Positions 24,429 through 34,039 are shown, numbered from the stretch's first letter. The stretch is DNA of 64,000 bases from Neobacillus sp. WH10 (GCF_030123405.1 NZ_CP126110.1:4154001-4218000); one strand, 5' to 3'. Notes: generated from the sequence alone by a model not told the origin. Numbers and translations: made by a program.

Positions 24429-25634
24429 TTAAAATAATGATTGAAATTCCGAATGCTGTTCGTCTTCTCGTTTAACGACAATGGTCTCTACTTCTTGAAC
24501 CGCTTCTTGAATCATTGGTTCAAAATCAAAATAGCTTTCATAATGCTGCACTTTTTCTCTTTTCGGCTTTGTTTTTGGAGATGATGGAACAAAAATCGTA
24601 CAGCAATCTTCAAACGGTCTATTAGATATTTCCAACGTATCGATTTCCTGAGCAAGTTTGATGATCTCCGTTTTATCCATTGTAATTAAAGGACGTAAAA
24701 TAGGCGTATTTGTCACTTCATTAATTGCATACATGCTTTCTAACGTCTGGCTGGCAACCTGTCCAAGGCTTTCACCAGTAACAATTGCAAGACCTTCCTG
24801 CTTTTCCCTAATTTCATCCGCAATTCGAAGCATCATTCTTCTTGTCGTTGTCATTGAATAGTTTTCCGGGATTTGTTCGCGAATCGCTTGCTGAATATCT
24901 GTAAACGGAACAATATGCAAGGTGATCGAACTGTAAATATCCGCCAGCTTTTTAGATAAATCGATTACCTTCTCCTTCGACCGCTCACTTGTGAATGGCG
25001 GGCTAAAAAAATGAATTGCTTCAATTTCTAATCCCCGCTTCATTGCTAAATAGCCGGCTACAGGGCTGTCAATGCCGCCGGATAGCATAAGCATCGCTTT
25101 ACCGCTTGAGCCGATTGGAAGCCCTCCAGCACCCTGGATCGTTTCACATGAAAGATAAATGGCTTCTTTTCTTACTTCAATCCGTAAATTAATATCTGGT
25201 TTTTTTACATCCACTTTAAGTTCTGGAATATTTTGCAGCAAATGACCGCCAATTGTGTGATTGATTCCGTCTGTATTCAACTCAAATGTTTTATCAGATC
25301 GTTTAGCTGTAATTTTAAAGGTTTGACCTTCATTGTAAAGAGTGCGAACTAATTCAAGTGATGCTTGCTTTAACGCCTCTACATCTCTTTCCACCTTTAT
25401 GGCAGGGCTAAAAGATTGAATCCCAAATATATTCTTTAATTTTTCCATGATATCTATACCATTTTCACCATTTAATAACACATACATGCGATCCCGGCTT
25501 GATTCCACTTTAATATTTGGAAATGGTGAAAGCGCAATTCTAACACTCTTTCTTAATTTATCGACAAATTTATTGCGATTTCGGCCTTTTGTTGAAATTT
25601 CACCATAGCGTATCAGTATTCGATCATATTTCAT
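24429..25634 (-). CDS. thiI: tRNA 4-thiouridine synthase ThiI
   Basis: A 401-residue ThiI, which transfers sulfur to tRNA U8 and to ThiS. It has the NFLD/THUMP domains (1-165; KYDRILIRYGEISTKGRNR) and a PP-loop ATPase with LMLSGGIDSPVAGYL. A conserved Cys pair, EDCCTIFVP, is at the C-terminal side. There is no rhodanese domain, as in other Bacillus ThiI, so sulfur comes directly from the desulfurase. The gene starts immediately after the stop of the cysteine desulfurase upstream, so the two form one operon. Confidence 0.96.
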   Translation of the reverse strand: MKYDRILIRYGEISTKGRNRNKFVDKLRKSVRIALSPFPNIKVESSRDRMYVLLNGENGIDIMEKLKNIFGIQSFSPAIKVERDVEALKQASLELVRTLYNEGQTFKITAKRSDKTFELNTDGINHTIGGHLLQNIPELKVDVKKPDINLRIEVRKEAIYLSCETIQGAGGLPIGSSGKAMLMLSGGIDSPVAGYLAMKRGLEIEAIHFFSPPFTSERSKEKVIDLSKKLADIYSSITLHIVPFTDIQQAIREQIPENYSMTTTRRMMLRIADEIREKQEGLAIVTGESLGQVASQTLESMYAINEVTNTPILRPLITMDKTEIIKLAQEIDTLEISNRPFEDCCTIFVPSSPKTKPKREKVQHYESYFDFEPMIQEAVQEVETIVVKREDEQHSEFQSLF

Positions 25635-26777
25635 TTAATCCATAACCTTTCGTAATTGGTTTGCAGTTTTTTTCATTACTAAAATAGCCTTTTTTGCTTC
25701 TTCTTCTGTATTATCAAATGACAGGCTTAACCTGATGGCACTTTCGGCTAAACTTTCAGGAACACCCATGGCAAGCAGTGTTTTACTTGGTGATTTCTTT
25801 TTGGAAGAACAGGCACTAGTCGTCGACACGAAGATCTCCTGCTGCTCAAGAGCATGGATAAACACTTCCGATTTCATTCCAGAAAGGGAAAAGTTTATTA
25901 TATGGGGGGCTGAATTTTCGATGGGTGTATGGATCATGACACCTTCTATTTCACTTAGCCCAGTTCTTAGCATGCTCTGTATTTTCTTCATTCTTTCAAT
26001 CCCTGTTTCACTTTTAACCATTGTCATCCTTAATGCTTTTGCCAGCGCAACAGCTCCGGCTACATTTTCTGTACCGCTACGCATCTTCCGTTCTTGATTA
26101 CCACCTGAAAATAACGGAGCAAGTCTTGTCCCTTCACGAATAAACAGGACACCTGTCCCTTTTAACCCGTGGAACTTATGAGCAGAAAGTGAGCAAAGGT
26201 CAACATTACTCTCGTATAAGGACAAGGGAACTTTCCCAATTCCCTGGACTGTATCAACATGAAATAATATCTTAGGATGCTTTTTTATCATTTCACCAAT
26301 TTCTTTAATAGGCTGCACTGTGCCAACTTCATTGTTCACCTGCATGATTGAAATGAAAATTGTATCTTTCCTAATCGCTTTTTCGACATCATCGGCACGA
26401 ACTCTTCCGTTTTTATCAACAGGAAGATAAGTGATTTCGTAGCCCTCGTGTTCAAGCTGCTCCATTGCAGCCCTAACTGAGGCGTGCTCCACACTTGATG
26501 TAATCAAGTGGCGCCCTTTATTTCGGTTCAATAATGCCGCACCTTTTATCGCGATATTGTTACTTTCAGTACCACCAGAGGTAAAATAAATCTCAGTCGG
26601 TTTCACCGCTAATAGCTTTGCCACCTGTTCTCTCGCCTGTGATAAAAGCTTCTCGGCATGTCCCCCCATACTATGTAGCGAGGAAGGATTACCAAAATAT
26701 TCACTGGAAACGGTTAAAAAGGAATCTAACACTTCTTTATATGGTTTTGTCGTTGCACTATTATCAAAATAAATCAT
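25635..26777 (-). CDS. nifZ: Cysteine desulfurase (NifZ/IscS type)
   Basis: A 380-residue PLP enzyme releasing sulfur from cysteine. It begins MIYFDNSATTKPYKEVLDS, has TSGGTESNN, the PLP-Lys in SLSAHKFHGLKGTGVL, and the active Cys in VSTTSACSSKKKSPS. In B. subtilis NifZ is the dedicated sulfur donor to ThiI, and the gapless arrangement here supports the same role. It lies downstream of ezrA, from which a terminator separates it. Confidence 0.95.
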   Translation of the reverse strand: MIYFDNSATTKPYKEVLDSFLTVSSEYFGNPSSLHSMGGHAEKLLSQAREQVAKLLAVKPTEIYFTSGGTESNNIAIKGAALLNRNKGRHLITSSVEHASVRAAMEQLEHEGYEITYLPVDKNGRVRADDVEKAIRKDTIFISIMQVNNEVGTVQPIKEIGEMIKKHPKILFHVDTVQGIGKVPLSLYESNVDLCSLSAHKFHGLKGTGVLFIREGTRLAPLFSGGNQERKMRSGTENVAGAVALAKALRMTMVKSETGIERMKKIQSMLRTGLSEIEGVMIHTPIENSAPHIINFSLSGMKSEVFIHALEQQEIFVSTTSACSSKKKSPSKTLLAMGVPESLAESAIRLSLSFDNTEEEAKKAILVMKKTANQLRKVMD

Positions 26778-26834
26778 TTAATCGCCTCCATCCAAAAATA
26801 AATCTTATCATAAGTATAATTAATTTAAAAAGAA

Positions 26835-26868
26835 AAACCGATTCGACCATTATAGGCTGAATCGGTTT
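26835..26868 (-). terminator. ezrA terminator
   Basis: AAACCGATTC...GAATCGGTTT, a 10-bp perfect stem just after ezrA with TTTTTC following on minus. Confidence 0.85.
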
Positions 26869-26873
26869 CTCTT

Positions 26874-28562
26874 TTATTCCGTTACTATTGCCGTTTTTAT
26901 TTTTTTCAACGCTTCCGGGTCTATTTCTTCAAGTGACGCAGCAGCCTGCTCTAATGCCTCTTGATAATTGTATTGTCTGAAGGCGATTTCCGCATCTGTT
27001 AATCCTTTGGCAACGGATGGATATTGACTCCTGTATCGATTTCCATACTGAATTGCTCTCTCAGCAAGCATAACATTCTCGATCAACTCAAAAGTTGTAT
27101 TAACAAGTTTTTCAACCGTTAAAACAGCTACTTCTAAGTACTGATTAAGAGCAGAAATATTTAGCGGTTTTTCTTCAAGCTGGTAACGTACATTATTTAT
27201 GCTCTCGTTTGCGTCCTCAAATAAATAATGATAATCTGTCGGCACACCTGGGACATTATTTTTCTTTACAAGACGTACAGCTTCACCAACCTTTTTGGTC
27301 AGCTCCATTATCTTTTCTCTTGCTTCGATTTCATCTTTCCTAAGTGCCTGGAGTTTAAGCGAAAATGCCTGCTGCTCCTCACAAATGATATCCAGCTGAT
27401 CTTTTATTTCACTTAATTCTTCACTAAGTACCGTTTGTGCTGTTCCGTTAAGCTTTAATTTTTCAACTAAAATTTCATAGTGCTTATAAATCGTTGCAAG
27501 TTCTTTTTCAAGATTTCTTTTTGTCTCAAAGTCACTTTCCGATAACTGATAGCTTTGCTGAACCTGCTCTACCTCGTTAGAAAGGTTTTTATTGTCTTTT
27601 TGAGCTGAAGCGAGAAGTTCAAATGCTTCTTTTTCATACTTTTGCACATAATGCTTGGCGTGTACTTCTTTCTCCAAAAGGTCAAAGAGAATATCAATTC
27701 GATCCTTTACTTCTTTTACACCTTCTTCTGCTTTCTCAATTTCAGTTGTTTCAATTAAAGCAAGGTTTTCAGCTAGTTTTTCTTCCAAACGTTTTATTTC
27801 TTTCTCGACATTTATATGCTCTAAAAAATATTGCTGCTCAGCCATTTCACGGTATCCATCTAGACAATCAGATAATTGATTTGGCAGTAATGATTGACAC
27901 TCAATTAATAGCTGTGGAATTAAATCCATATGTTTCTTTATGGCTCCAAGCTGACTATGAATCAGTAAAACTACTTCACGAGCTTCAAGATAATTGCCAA
28001 GCTCCGTTTTTTCATCAAAATCTTGAAATTTTTGCGCAGCGTCATTAAGCTTGTCTTCTAGATGTTTTTCAGCATTCCCAAAACTGAGCCTGTGAGCAAG
28101 GAGCATTTTTTTTGATTCTCTATATAACTCTTTTAACTCCTCAATTTCTACCCTATTTTTTTCTTCACTGCCGACCAGCTCATGTAACTCTTCCAATATT
28201 TTTTTTATCTCTTCCTCAGTTTCCTGCAACTTCGTATTAATCGCTTGTTGAACCTCTTTGGCTTTTTTGAATCGATATCGATCTATGTATTCCTCAGCAT
28301 CAAAAAGCATTTCTTCTAAGTTAGGAAGCTCTACTGTTACCACATCATCCCACTGATTGCGCCAACGTTCGAAAAGCTCTTCTGTTTGGCCTGTCATATT
28401 TAACTGCTTTACTTTTGACATTTCATCAAGTATTGGTCGATTCAATAAATCGATTTTCCAAGCTTCCAATCGATCCATTTCTTTAAAATATTTTTTCTTT
28501 ATTACATATCCCAATACAAATAAGGCTAGTAATAGGATGAAAAATCCAATGAAATATTTCAC
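26874..28562 (-). CDS. ezrA: Septation ring formation regulator EzrA
   Basis: A 562-residue membrane-anchored coiled-coil protein that restrains FtsZ ring assembly at poles and links it to cell-wall synthesis. One N-terminal TM segment (FIGFFILLLALFVLGYVI) is followed by long heptad-rich helices; the end carries IQYGNRYRSQYPSVAKGL, matching the QNR patch family signature. I chose the GTG at 28562 (GGGGG 7 nt upstream): this gives exactly 562 residues, the B. subtilis length, whereas the ATG at 28589 adds nine residues. It is followed by nifZ-thiI. Confidence 0.95.
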   Translation of the reverse strand: MKYFIGFFILLLALFVLGYVIKKKYFKEMDRLEAWKIDLLNRPILDEMSKVKQLNMTGQTEELFERWRNQWDDVVTVELPNLEEMLFDAEEYIDRYRFKKAKEVQQAINTKLQETEEEIKKILEELHELVGSEEKNRVEIEELKELYRESKKMLLAHRLSFGNAEKHLEDKLNDAAQKFQDFDEKTELGNYLEAREVVLLIHSQLGAIKKHMDLIPQLLIECQSLLPNQLSDCLDGYREMAEQQYFLEHINVEKEIKRLEEKLAENLALIETTEIEKAEEGVKEVKDRIDILFDLLEKEVHAKHYVQKYEKEAFELLASAQKDNKNLSNEVEQVQQSYQLSESDFETKRNLEKELATIYKHYEILVEKLKLNGTAQTVLSEELSEIKDQLDIICEEQQAFSLKLQALRKDEIEAREKIMELTKKVGEAVRLVKKNNVPGVPTDYHYLFEDANESINNVRYQLEEKPLNISALNQYLEVAVLTVEKLVNTTFELIENVMLAERAIQYGNRYRSQYPSVAKGLTDAEIAFRQYNYQEALEQAAASLEEIDPEALKKIKTAIVTE

Positions 28563-28715
28563 AAGTAAGCCCCCTATATCAAACAACATTGATTCTATTC
28601 AGTTCATCACAAATCTATTTAAAAAAAACTCTTCTTGTTCCATTCAATGCTTTTATGATACCATGTAACCGACAATTTTTGACTATAATTTTCAATTTTT
28701 TTGTAAAATATATAG

Positions 28716-28799
28716 AAAACTCGCCGATTGGCTGCTGTTAGGCTAATACAGAGGAGTAGTTGCACTAATACTGAAGGAAACTTCTACTTTCAAATAGGC
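28716..28799 (+). repeat. Dispersed three-hairpin repeat, copy 3 (degenerate)
   Basis: It starts with the same AAAACTCGCCGATTGGC and keeps CAGAGGAGTAGTTGCAC, but the first hairpin's right arm has changed (GGCTGC for GGCGAG). It lies in the ezrA-refZ gap (28563-28966), which shows no gene. Confidence 0.7.
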
Positions 28800-28805
28800 A
28801 AAAAA

Positions 28806-28826
28806 AAATAGCGATTCCCGCTATTT
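28806..28826. terminator. Terminator in the ezrA-refZ gap
   Basis: AAATAGCG-ATTCC-CGCTATTT with A-run before and T-run after; suited to terminate in either direction. It is about 140 nt from the refZ stop. Confidence 0.6.
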
Positions 28827-28966
28827 TATCCGGTATATCGAGCGGCAGCACCCATATTAGATTAGAATTATCAAAAGCAAGATAGCTCTAATTAGGGAAA
28901 CTGGCCATATGCACGATTGGTAACTAACAATTAGTTGAGGATGAATCTCTCCATTGATTGAAGTTT

Positions 28967-29599
28967 TTACTGTAGGACTGCGCCCTTTTTCATTGGCACG
29001 TCTGAACATAAAGTTTTATCAATCCACAAATGTATATCTTTTAAATACTTTTGCTCAAAAAACGGCTCATTTGGAAAGATATACAAGACCTCTCTCATAT
29101 ATTGGGTATTCATATACGGCATCATCAATAAGCTTTTTAGCTGTATGATTAAATAAGGGATTGAATGTGGACGAAATTCATTCCATTCAAAGCCTCTTTC
29201 AAAAATCATCTGGAAATAGTATTTTTCTTTAAGCGAATACGTTGACATGATTTCCCGTACAACTTGAGAATCCATGGACATTTCCCGGTAAACAAAACTG
29301 GTAAGATGAATATTTTCACTTTGATAATGGAGTAAATCAGCTACGATCCGCTTTAAGCACTCCTTTGCACCTCGATCAATGGATGCAAATGCTTCCTCAA
29401 TCTTACGAATGTACTGTTCAAAAAAATGCATAAAGCAATATTCTAAGAGGCCTGGTTTATTATGAAAATGGTAGGCTATAGCTGCTGTATTTACCTTTGC
29501 TAAACTGGCAATATCCCTTATTGACGTTCCTGAATACCCATTTGAATTAAACAATGATATAGCGGCCTTCACAATTGCTTCTTTAGCATTTTTATTCAT
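28967..29599 (-). CDS. refZ: RefZ (YttP), TetR-type FtsZ regulator
   Basis: A 210-residue TetR-family protein. The N-terminal HTH is KEAIVKAAISLFNSNGYSGTSIRDIASLAKVN; the C-terminal half (REIMSTYSLKEKYYFQMIFERG; IQLKSLLMMPYMNTQYMREVL) matches RefZ, which binds oriC-proximal motifs and helps position the septum during sporulation. It has the same neighbours, ezrA and ytsP, as in B. subtilis. It is not expected to be a drug-responsive repressor despite its fold. ATG at 29599. Confidence 0.9.
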   Translation of the reverse strand: MNKNAKEAIVKAAISLFNSNGYSGTSIRDIASLAKVNTAAIAYHFHNKPGLLEYCFMHFFEQYIRKIEEAFASIDRGAKECLKRIVADLLHYQSENIHLTSFVYREMSMDSQVVREIMSTYSLKEKYYFQMIFERGFEWNEFRPHSIPYLIIQLKSLLMMPYMNTQYMREVLYIFPNEPFFEQKYLKDIHLWIDKTLCSDVPMKKGAVLQ

Positions 29600-29745
29600 T
29601 TATTATCCCCCTTCAGGTATCCCCTTACATAATGATTCTTTGTGTCACATTTGATTCCTTTATGAAAATATCGACAAAGTATGCTCTTTTTCTTCTAATT
29701 TTGATAAAATACTTAGTAAACACGAAGAGATAGAGGGGAAATATC

Positions 29746-30228
29746 TTGTTTAACGTCGAAATGTACACAGGCAGTCGTGAAGAAAATTATGAGCTCGTAA
29801 AAAAACAGCTGCATGCACTTCTACACGATGAGCCAAACCAAATTGCTAATCTTAGTAATGCCTCCGCACTATTAAACCAATTTCTTGACCGTATTAACTG
29901 GGTTGGATTTTATTTAATGGACACCCTTGGGGAGCTCGTTCTGGGACCATTTCAAGGGCTTCCTGCATGTGTTCGGATTCCACTTGGCAAAGGGGTATGC
30001 GGTACCGCAGCATTGAAAAAAAAGACCATTCGCGCTGAGGATGTAAATCAATTTCCAGGTCATATCGCCTGTGATTCAGCCTCTCAATCCGAAATAGTAA
30101 TTCCGCTTATAAAAGGGGATCAATTAATTGGAGTATTAGATATTGATTCTCCTGAAAAAAATCGCTTTGATGTGCTTGACCAAGAAAAACTAGAAGAATT
30201 TGTTGACGTTTTAATGGGACATATTTAA
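29746..30228 (+). CDS. ytsP: YtsP, GAF-domain free methionine-(R)-sulfoxide reductase
   Basis: A 160-residue single GAF domain of the fRMsr type, which reduces free Met-R-sulfoxide. The three conserved Cys are in GLPACVRIPLGKGVCG and FPGHIACD, and NWVGFYL and VLDIDSP are typical. The start is a TTG at 29746 with GAGGGG 8 nt upstream. It is divergent from refZ and convergent with megL. The catalytic Cys set is complete, so it should be active. Confidence 0.92.
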   Translation: MFNVEMYTGSREENYELVKKQLHALLHDEPNQIANLSNASALLNQFLDRINWVGFYLMDTLGELVLGPFQGLPACVRIPLGKGVCGTAALKKKTIRAEDVNQFPGHIACDSASQSEIVIPLIKGDQLIGVLDIDSPEKNRFDVLDQEKLEEFVDVLMGHI

Positions 30229-30229
30229 A

Positions 30230-30258
30230 GAAAGACTCGCAAAGCTGACGAGTCTTTC
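30230..30258. terminator. Terminator between ytsP and megL
   Basis: GAAAGACTCG-CAAAGCTGA-CGAGTCTTTC, 10-bp perfect stem between convergent ytsP and megL. Confidence 0.85.
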
Positions 30259-30260
30259 CT

Positions 30261-31436
30261 TTAAATATTTTGAAATGCCTGATCCAAATCTTCCTTAATA
30301 TCCTCCCATGCTTCTAGCCCTACAGAGAGGCGCAGCAAGGTATTTTCGATCCCCATTTTTCTTCGTTCTTCCTCTGGCACAACCGCATGGGTCATTGTAG
30401 CCGGATGTTGAATTAATGATTCGGCATCGCCAAGACTAACGGCGATTTTTATTAATTGTAATTGATTCATAAACGTTTGTGCTGTTTCCTTTGTGCCTTT
30501 TATTGAAAAAGATATGAGTCCGCCTGGTGTTTTCATTTGTTTTTTCATAATAGCATAATCCTTATTTTCAGGGTCGCCAGGATAATAAATATAATCCACT
30601 TTAGGATGAGTTTTAAGATATTCAAACAAATGCTTGGCATTTTCCGAATGACGATCCATTCGTACTGGAAGGGTTTTTATTCCTCGTAATAGCAGCCATG
30701 CATCAAATGGGGATATGATCCCTCCGATATCCTTCTGTGTTGTTTTTGATACTTGCCCAATAAAATCCTTTTTTCCTACTGCCATCCCAGCGATCACATC
30801 GCCATGCCCAGAAATATATTTCGTTGCACTATGAATGACAACATCACACCCAAGGGTTAAGGGGGTTTGCAAATATGGTGAACAGAACGTATTATCAACC
30901 ACAACAGGAATACCTTTTTGCTTTGCTACCTTTGCTACCATTTCAAGGTCGACTAGCTTCATTGTTGGGTTAATCGGGGTTTCGATGTAGATACAAGCTG
31001 TATTGGAAAGGATTACATTTCCCAATGTTTCCACTGAGTCCATTTGAGAAAAATCATGTTCAATTCCATATTTCTCTTTCAATAACTCCATCAGCCCAAA
31101 GGTACATCCATACACACCTTGTGAGCAAAGGATATGATCTCCTGTTTTTGTTAAGGCCATTAACACCGCACTCACTGCAGCCATTCCCGACGAAAAAGCT
31201 AAAGCTGCTTCACCGTTTTCAAGAGTTGCCATCCTATCTTCCAATATCTTTACTGTTGGATTCCCTAAGCGGGAGTAAATGTATCCCTCTTCCTTCCCAG
31301 CAAACCTATTTTCGCCTTGTTCTGCATTTGCAAAGGTAAAAGTCGAAGTTTGATACAACGGAGGGACTAAACTTCCTTGATGTTCCTCCGCTTGATAACT
31401 ATTATGGATTACTTCAGTTTCAAATCTTTTTTTCAT
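30261..31436 (-). CDS. megL: Methionine gamma-lyase
   Basis: A 391-residue Cys/Met-metabolism PLP enzyme. PLP-Lys is in HSATKYISGHGDVIAG; the phosphate loop is FSSGMAAVSAV. The active-site segment GVYGCTFGL carries the Tyr and Cys characteristic of methionine gamma-lyase, which favours methionine cleavage to methanethiol, ammonia and 2-oxobutyrate over cystathionine lyase activity. A cre site between promoter region and start predicts CcpA repression. The gene is absent from this interval in B. subtilis as I know it, so it is lineage specific here. Confidence 0.85.
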   Translation of the reverse strand: MKKRFETEVIHNSYQAEEHQGSLVPPLYQTSTFTFANAEQGENRFAGKEEGYIYSRLGNPTVKILEDRMATLENGEAALAFSSGMAAVSAVLMALTKTGDHILCSQGVYGCTFGLMELLKEKYGIEHDFSQMDSVETLGNVILSNTACIYIETPINPTMKLVDLEMVAKVAKQKGIPVVVDNTFCSPYLQTPLTLGCDVVIHSATKYISGHGDVIAGMAVGKKDFIGQVSKTTQKDIGGIISPFDAWLLLRGIKTLPVRMDRHSENAKHLFEYLKTHPKVDYIYYPGDPENKDYAIMKKQMKTPGGLISFSIKGTKETAQTFMNQLQLIKIAVSLGDAESLIQHPATMTHAVVPEEERRKMGIENTLLRLSVGLEAWEDIKEDLDQAFQNI

Positions 31437-31455
31437 GCGGGTACCCCTTTCTGAC

Positions 31456-31470
31456 CGTAAACGCTTTCAA
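31456..31470 (-). promoter_or_regulatory. CcpA binding site (cre) upstream of megL
   Basis: On the minus strand TTGAAAGCGTTTACG matches WTGNAANCGNWNNCW with one mismatch at the last base. It lies 20-34 nt before the megL ATG, a road-block position that implies repression. A CATAAT box with a weak TTAACG lies just upstream. Confidence 0.65.
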
Positions 31471-31509
31471 TATTTACTCTAGATTATGATAATTAAAGAT
31501 AAATCGTTA

Positions 31510-31533
31510 AGGCACCCGGAAAAACGAGTGCCT
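31510..31533 (-). terminator. Possible dgcP terminator
   Basis: AGGCAC...GTGCCT hairpin overlapping the dgcP stop; the T run after it on the minus strand is poor. Confidence 0.45.
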
Positions 31534-32935
31534 AGCTTGCCCTAATATTGTCGCTTTGGATCACAACTTTGTTCTTTCCAGTCTCTTTTGCCTTATATAA
31601 CGCTTCATCTGCCCTTTTAAACAAATATTCATAGGAATCGGGCTTTTCGTTATTCCAATAGGAAACACCACATGACACCGTTATATGCGGTTCAGAGCAT
31701 TCAGATACCTTTTTTACTAACCGGTTTGCTATGGCCACACCTGTATCTAATGGAACCTTAGGAAGGTAAATGGCCAGTTCTTCACCACCCCAACGGGCAC
31801 CAACATCATTTTCCCGAATGTTGCCTCTAATGAGGTTTGCTACTTGAATAAGTACATCATCACCAATTTGATGTCCATGTTTATCATTTATTTCTTTAAA
31901 ATTATCAATATCAAGGAGTATAAAGGTTCCTTCCTCATCCTTCTTCATGGATTGCTGAATTTTTTCATCCAAAAACTTTCGCGAATGGAGCTTTGTCAAA
32001 TGGTCAGTGGTAACCATTATTTTTAATTCTTCTCTCAGCATAGAGTTTGTTAACGCTAATGATGAATGATGTACAAGTGACTGAAGAAGCTTAAATGACT
32101 CAAAAGAGAAGAAATAAGGACTTTGATGAATAATTATGCAAAAACCTTTAAATTTTTTACTGACATTCACCGGTACAGCCATGACTGAATAATAGCTTGT
32201 TCCACCATTTTTTTCAGAAAGGTTTAGATCCCCAATAAATAGTGGTTTGTTTTCTTTTTGTAATTTTTCTCTTATGTAGTCAATGTAGATACGAGCCGGC
32301 CTTGTGAAAAAGTAAGAAGTTGATCCAGGGAGAACCTTCGCTTTTGCTTGATTACGGGAAAAGAGAAAAAAGCCAACCTCTTCCACATCAAAAGACGCTT
32401 TAATTTGTTTAGACATAAAGTCAAAAGTCACAGCCAACGGCTGGTTAGAATTTAGTTGGTGAGAAGTTTCGCTGATTAAATGCAGGTCAGAAATGGTTCT
32501 TAGTGACTGTTGATAAAGCTGGGCGTTTTCCAACGCTCCTCCTGCACATCCTGACAATAAAGTAATAAATTCTACTTCATTAGCGGGAAATTTTGAAGTA
32601 TCAGGTGCAATCACCTGTAAAACCCCATATACCCCCTGTTTGCCTTTTAATGGCGCATAAAGAATAGCATGCTGCTCAACATAAGAACTTTCAAATTGAA
32701 CATTACCTGAAACAAATGCATTTATGGCCATAATATTTTCACTATCGTATTCTAGTTCAATAATTCGGAGGTCGCTACGGCTGTGAGTATTCGTTGAAAG
32801 AAGCAAGTAATAGGAAAAGTTTGGATATACTTCTTTCAGTGTAACGGATAATTCCCCTAATAAAACATCCATATCAAGGGACGAATGAAGTTTTTCCGCT
32901 ATTTGAAATAACTTTTTATATTTCACATCATCCAC
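31532..32935 (-). CDS. dgcP: Diguanylate cyclase with GAF domains (DgcP/YtrP)
   Basis: A 467-residue cytoplasmic protein with one or two N-terminal GAF regions (about 10-290) and a C-terminal GGDEF domain (about 305-460). The active motif is ARWGGEELAIYLP, an accepted GGEEL form, and LLDIDNFKEINDKHGHQIGD carries the metal Asp. Position next to rpsD is that of B. subtilis DgcP, but the latter is roughly 100 residues longer. I chose GTG at 32935 because AAGGAG lies 8 nt upstream. No RxxD product-inhibition site was evident before GGEEL. Confidence 0.87.
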   Translation of the reverse strand: MDDVKYKKLFQIAEKLHSSLDMDVLLGELSVTLKEVYPNFSYYLLLSTNTHSRSDLRIIELEYDSENIMAINAFVSGNVQFESSYVEQHAILYAPLKGKQGVYGVLQVIAPDTSKFPANEVEFITLLSGCAGGALENAQLYQQSLRTISDLHLISETSHQLNSNQPLAVTFDFMSKQIKASFDVEEVGFFLFSRNQAKAKVLPGSTSYFFTRPARIYIDYIREKLQKENKPLFIGDLNLSEKNGGTSYYSVMAVPVNVSKKFKGFCIIIHQSPYFFSFESFKLLQSLVHHSSLALTNSMLREELKIMVTTDHLTKLHSRKFLDEKIQQSMKKDEEGTFILLDIDNFKEINDKHGHQIGDDVLIQVANLIRGNIRENDVGARWGGEELAIYLPKVPLDTGVAIANRLVKKVSECSEPHITVSCGVSYWNNEKPDSYEYLFKRADEALYKAKETGKNKVVIQSDNIRAS

Positions 32936-33111
32936 TATTAAATCTCCTTCAAGAGAATGCATTTCAAATTTTATTGGTTATAATTCCAAATATATACATG
33001 GTACCCTAATTATAGATAATTTTGGGATGCTTTTGGAATATTTTTTCAAAAAATATATTATTTTTTTCAGAATGATATTTTTTAACTGGGATTTTAGTTT
33101 TCAAAATAAAC

Positions 33112-33141
33112 TTGACTTAAAAGGAATAAAAATTATATAAT
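33112..33141 (+). promoter_or_regulatory. Sigma-A promoter of rpsD
   Basis: TTGACT and TATAAT are separated by 18 nt in an AT-rich context, about 270 nt before the rpsD ATG. This leaves a long leader. Confidence 0.8.
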
Positions 33142-33147
33142 ACTCTT

Positions 33148-33407
33148 TGTGTAAAATATTGCAGCCTATGTGAACACTGTAGTAGTTTCATTTTGTTCCT
33201 CACAAGAAAAGCGTATGGCAACCGCTGATCGGCGTACACTAGCCGATGGCGCCTGAAGCTGGATAATTCTAAAGTCTATATCTTGGGATGGTGCATCATG
33301 TAACCCTTAGCTGCTAGGGCGAAGGTGTATGAAAACAAAATGGCTTTATTGATGTTTCATAACGGTTTTTATTTTACCAAAATAAAAACACGAAGGAGGA
33401 GTCATTC
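33148..33407 (+). promoter_or_regulatory. rpsD mRNA leader (S4 autoregulatory region)
   Basis: The leader of about 260 nt has no open frame but contains GC-rich paired segments (ACCGCTGATCGGCG; CTAGCCGATGGCGC; TTAGCTGCTAGGGCG). In Bacillus, S4 represses its own gene through such a leader. The pairing is consistent with that; I did not establish the exact pseudoknot. AAGGAGGAG precedes the ATG. Confidence 0.65.
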
Positions 33408-34010
33408 ATGGCTCGTTATACCGGCCCAAGCTGGAAATTATCCCGTCGTCTTGGAATCTCTCTAAGCGGCACAGGTAAAGAATTAGAAAAGCGTCCTTAC
33501 GCTCCTGGACAACATGGTCCAAACCAACGCAAAAAGCTTTCTGAATACGGATTACAATTACAAGAGAAGCAAAAGCTTCGTCATATGTATGGAGTAAATG
33601 AGCGTCAATTCCGTAACCTTTTCGTTAAGGCTGGCAAAATGAGCGGCGTTCACGGCGAAAACTTCATGATTCTTCTTGAATCACGCCTTGACAACTTAGT
33701 TTACCGTTTAGGTCTTGCTCGTACTCGTCGTGCAGCTCGTCAATTTGTAAACCACGGACACATTTTAGTTAATGGTTCTCGTGTAGATATCCCATCATAC
33801 CGTGTAACTCCTGGTCAAACAATCAGCGTTCGTGAAAAATCACATAATCTTGATGTTATCAAAGAAGCAATCGAAGTAACGAACTTCATTCCTGATTACT
33901 TAACTTTCGATGCTGACAAATTAGAAGGTACTTTCACACGTTTACCAGAACGTTCTGAACTTGCTGCTGAAATTAACGAAACATTCATCGTTGAGTTCTA
34001 CTCACGTTAA
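33408..34010 (+). CDS. rpsD: 30S ribosomal protein S4
   Basis: A 200-residue S4, a primary 16S rRNA-binding protein. It starts MARYTGPSWKLSRRLGISLS and has the S4 RNA-binding domain ESRLDNLVYRLGLARTRRAARQ. The N-terminal zinc-binding Cys of many S4 proteins are missing here (KLSRRLG rather than a Cys motif), so this is the zinc-free C-minus type. Third-position codon use is that of a highly expressed gene (for example CGT and GGT). It is monocistronic between leader and terminator. Confidence 0.98.
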   Translation: MARYTGPSWKLSRRLGISLSGTGKELEKRPYAPGQHGPNQRKKLSEYGLQLQEKQKLRHMYGVNERQFRNLFVKAGKMSGVHGENFMILLESRLDNLVYRLGLARTRRAARQFVNHGHILVNGSRVDIPSYRVTPGQTISVREKSHNLDVIKEAIEVTNFIPDYLTFDADKLEGTFTRLPERSELAAEINETFIVEFYSR

Positions 34011-34039
34011 TGGATTTGCTCTGTAAAGAGCATCCACAA

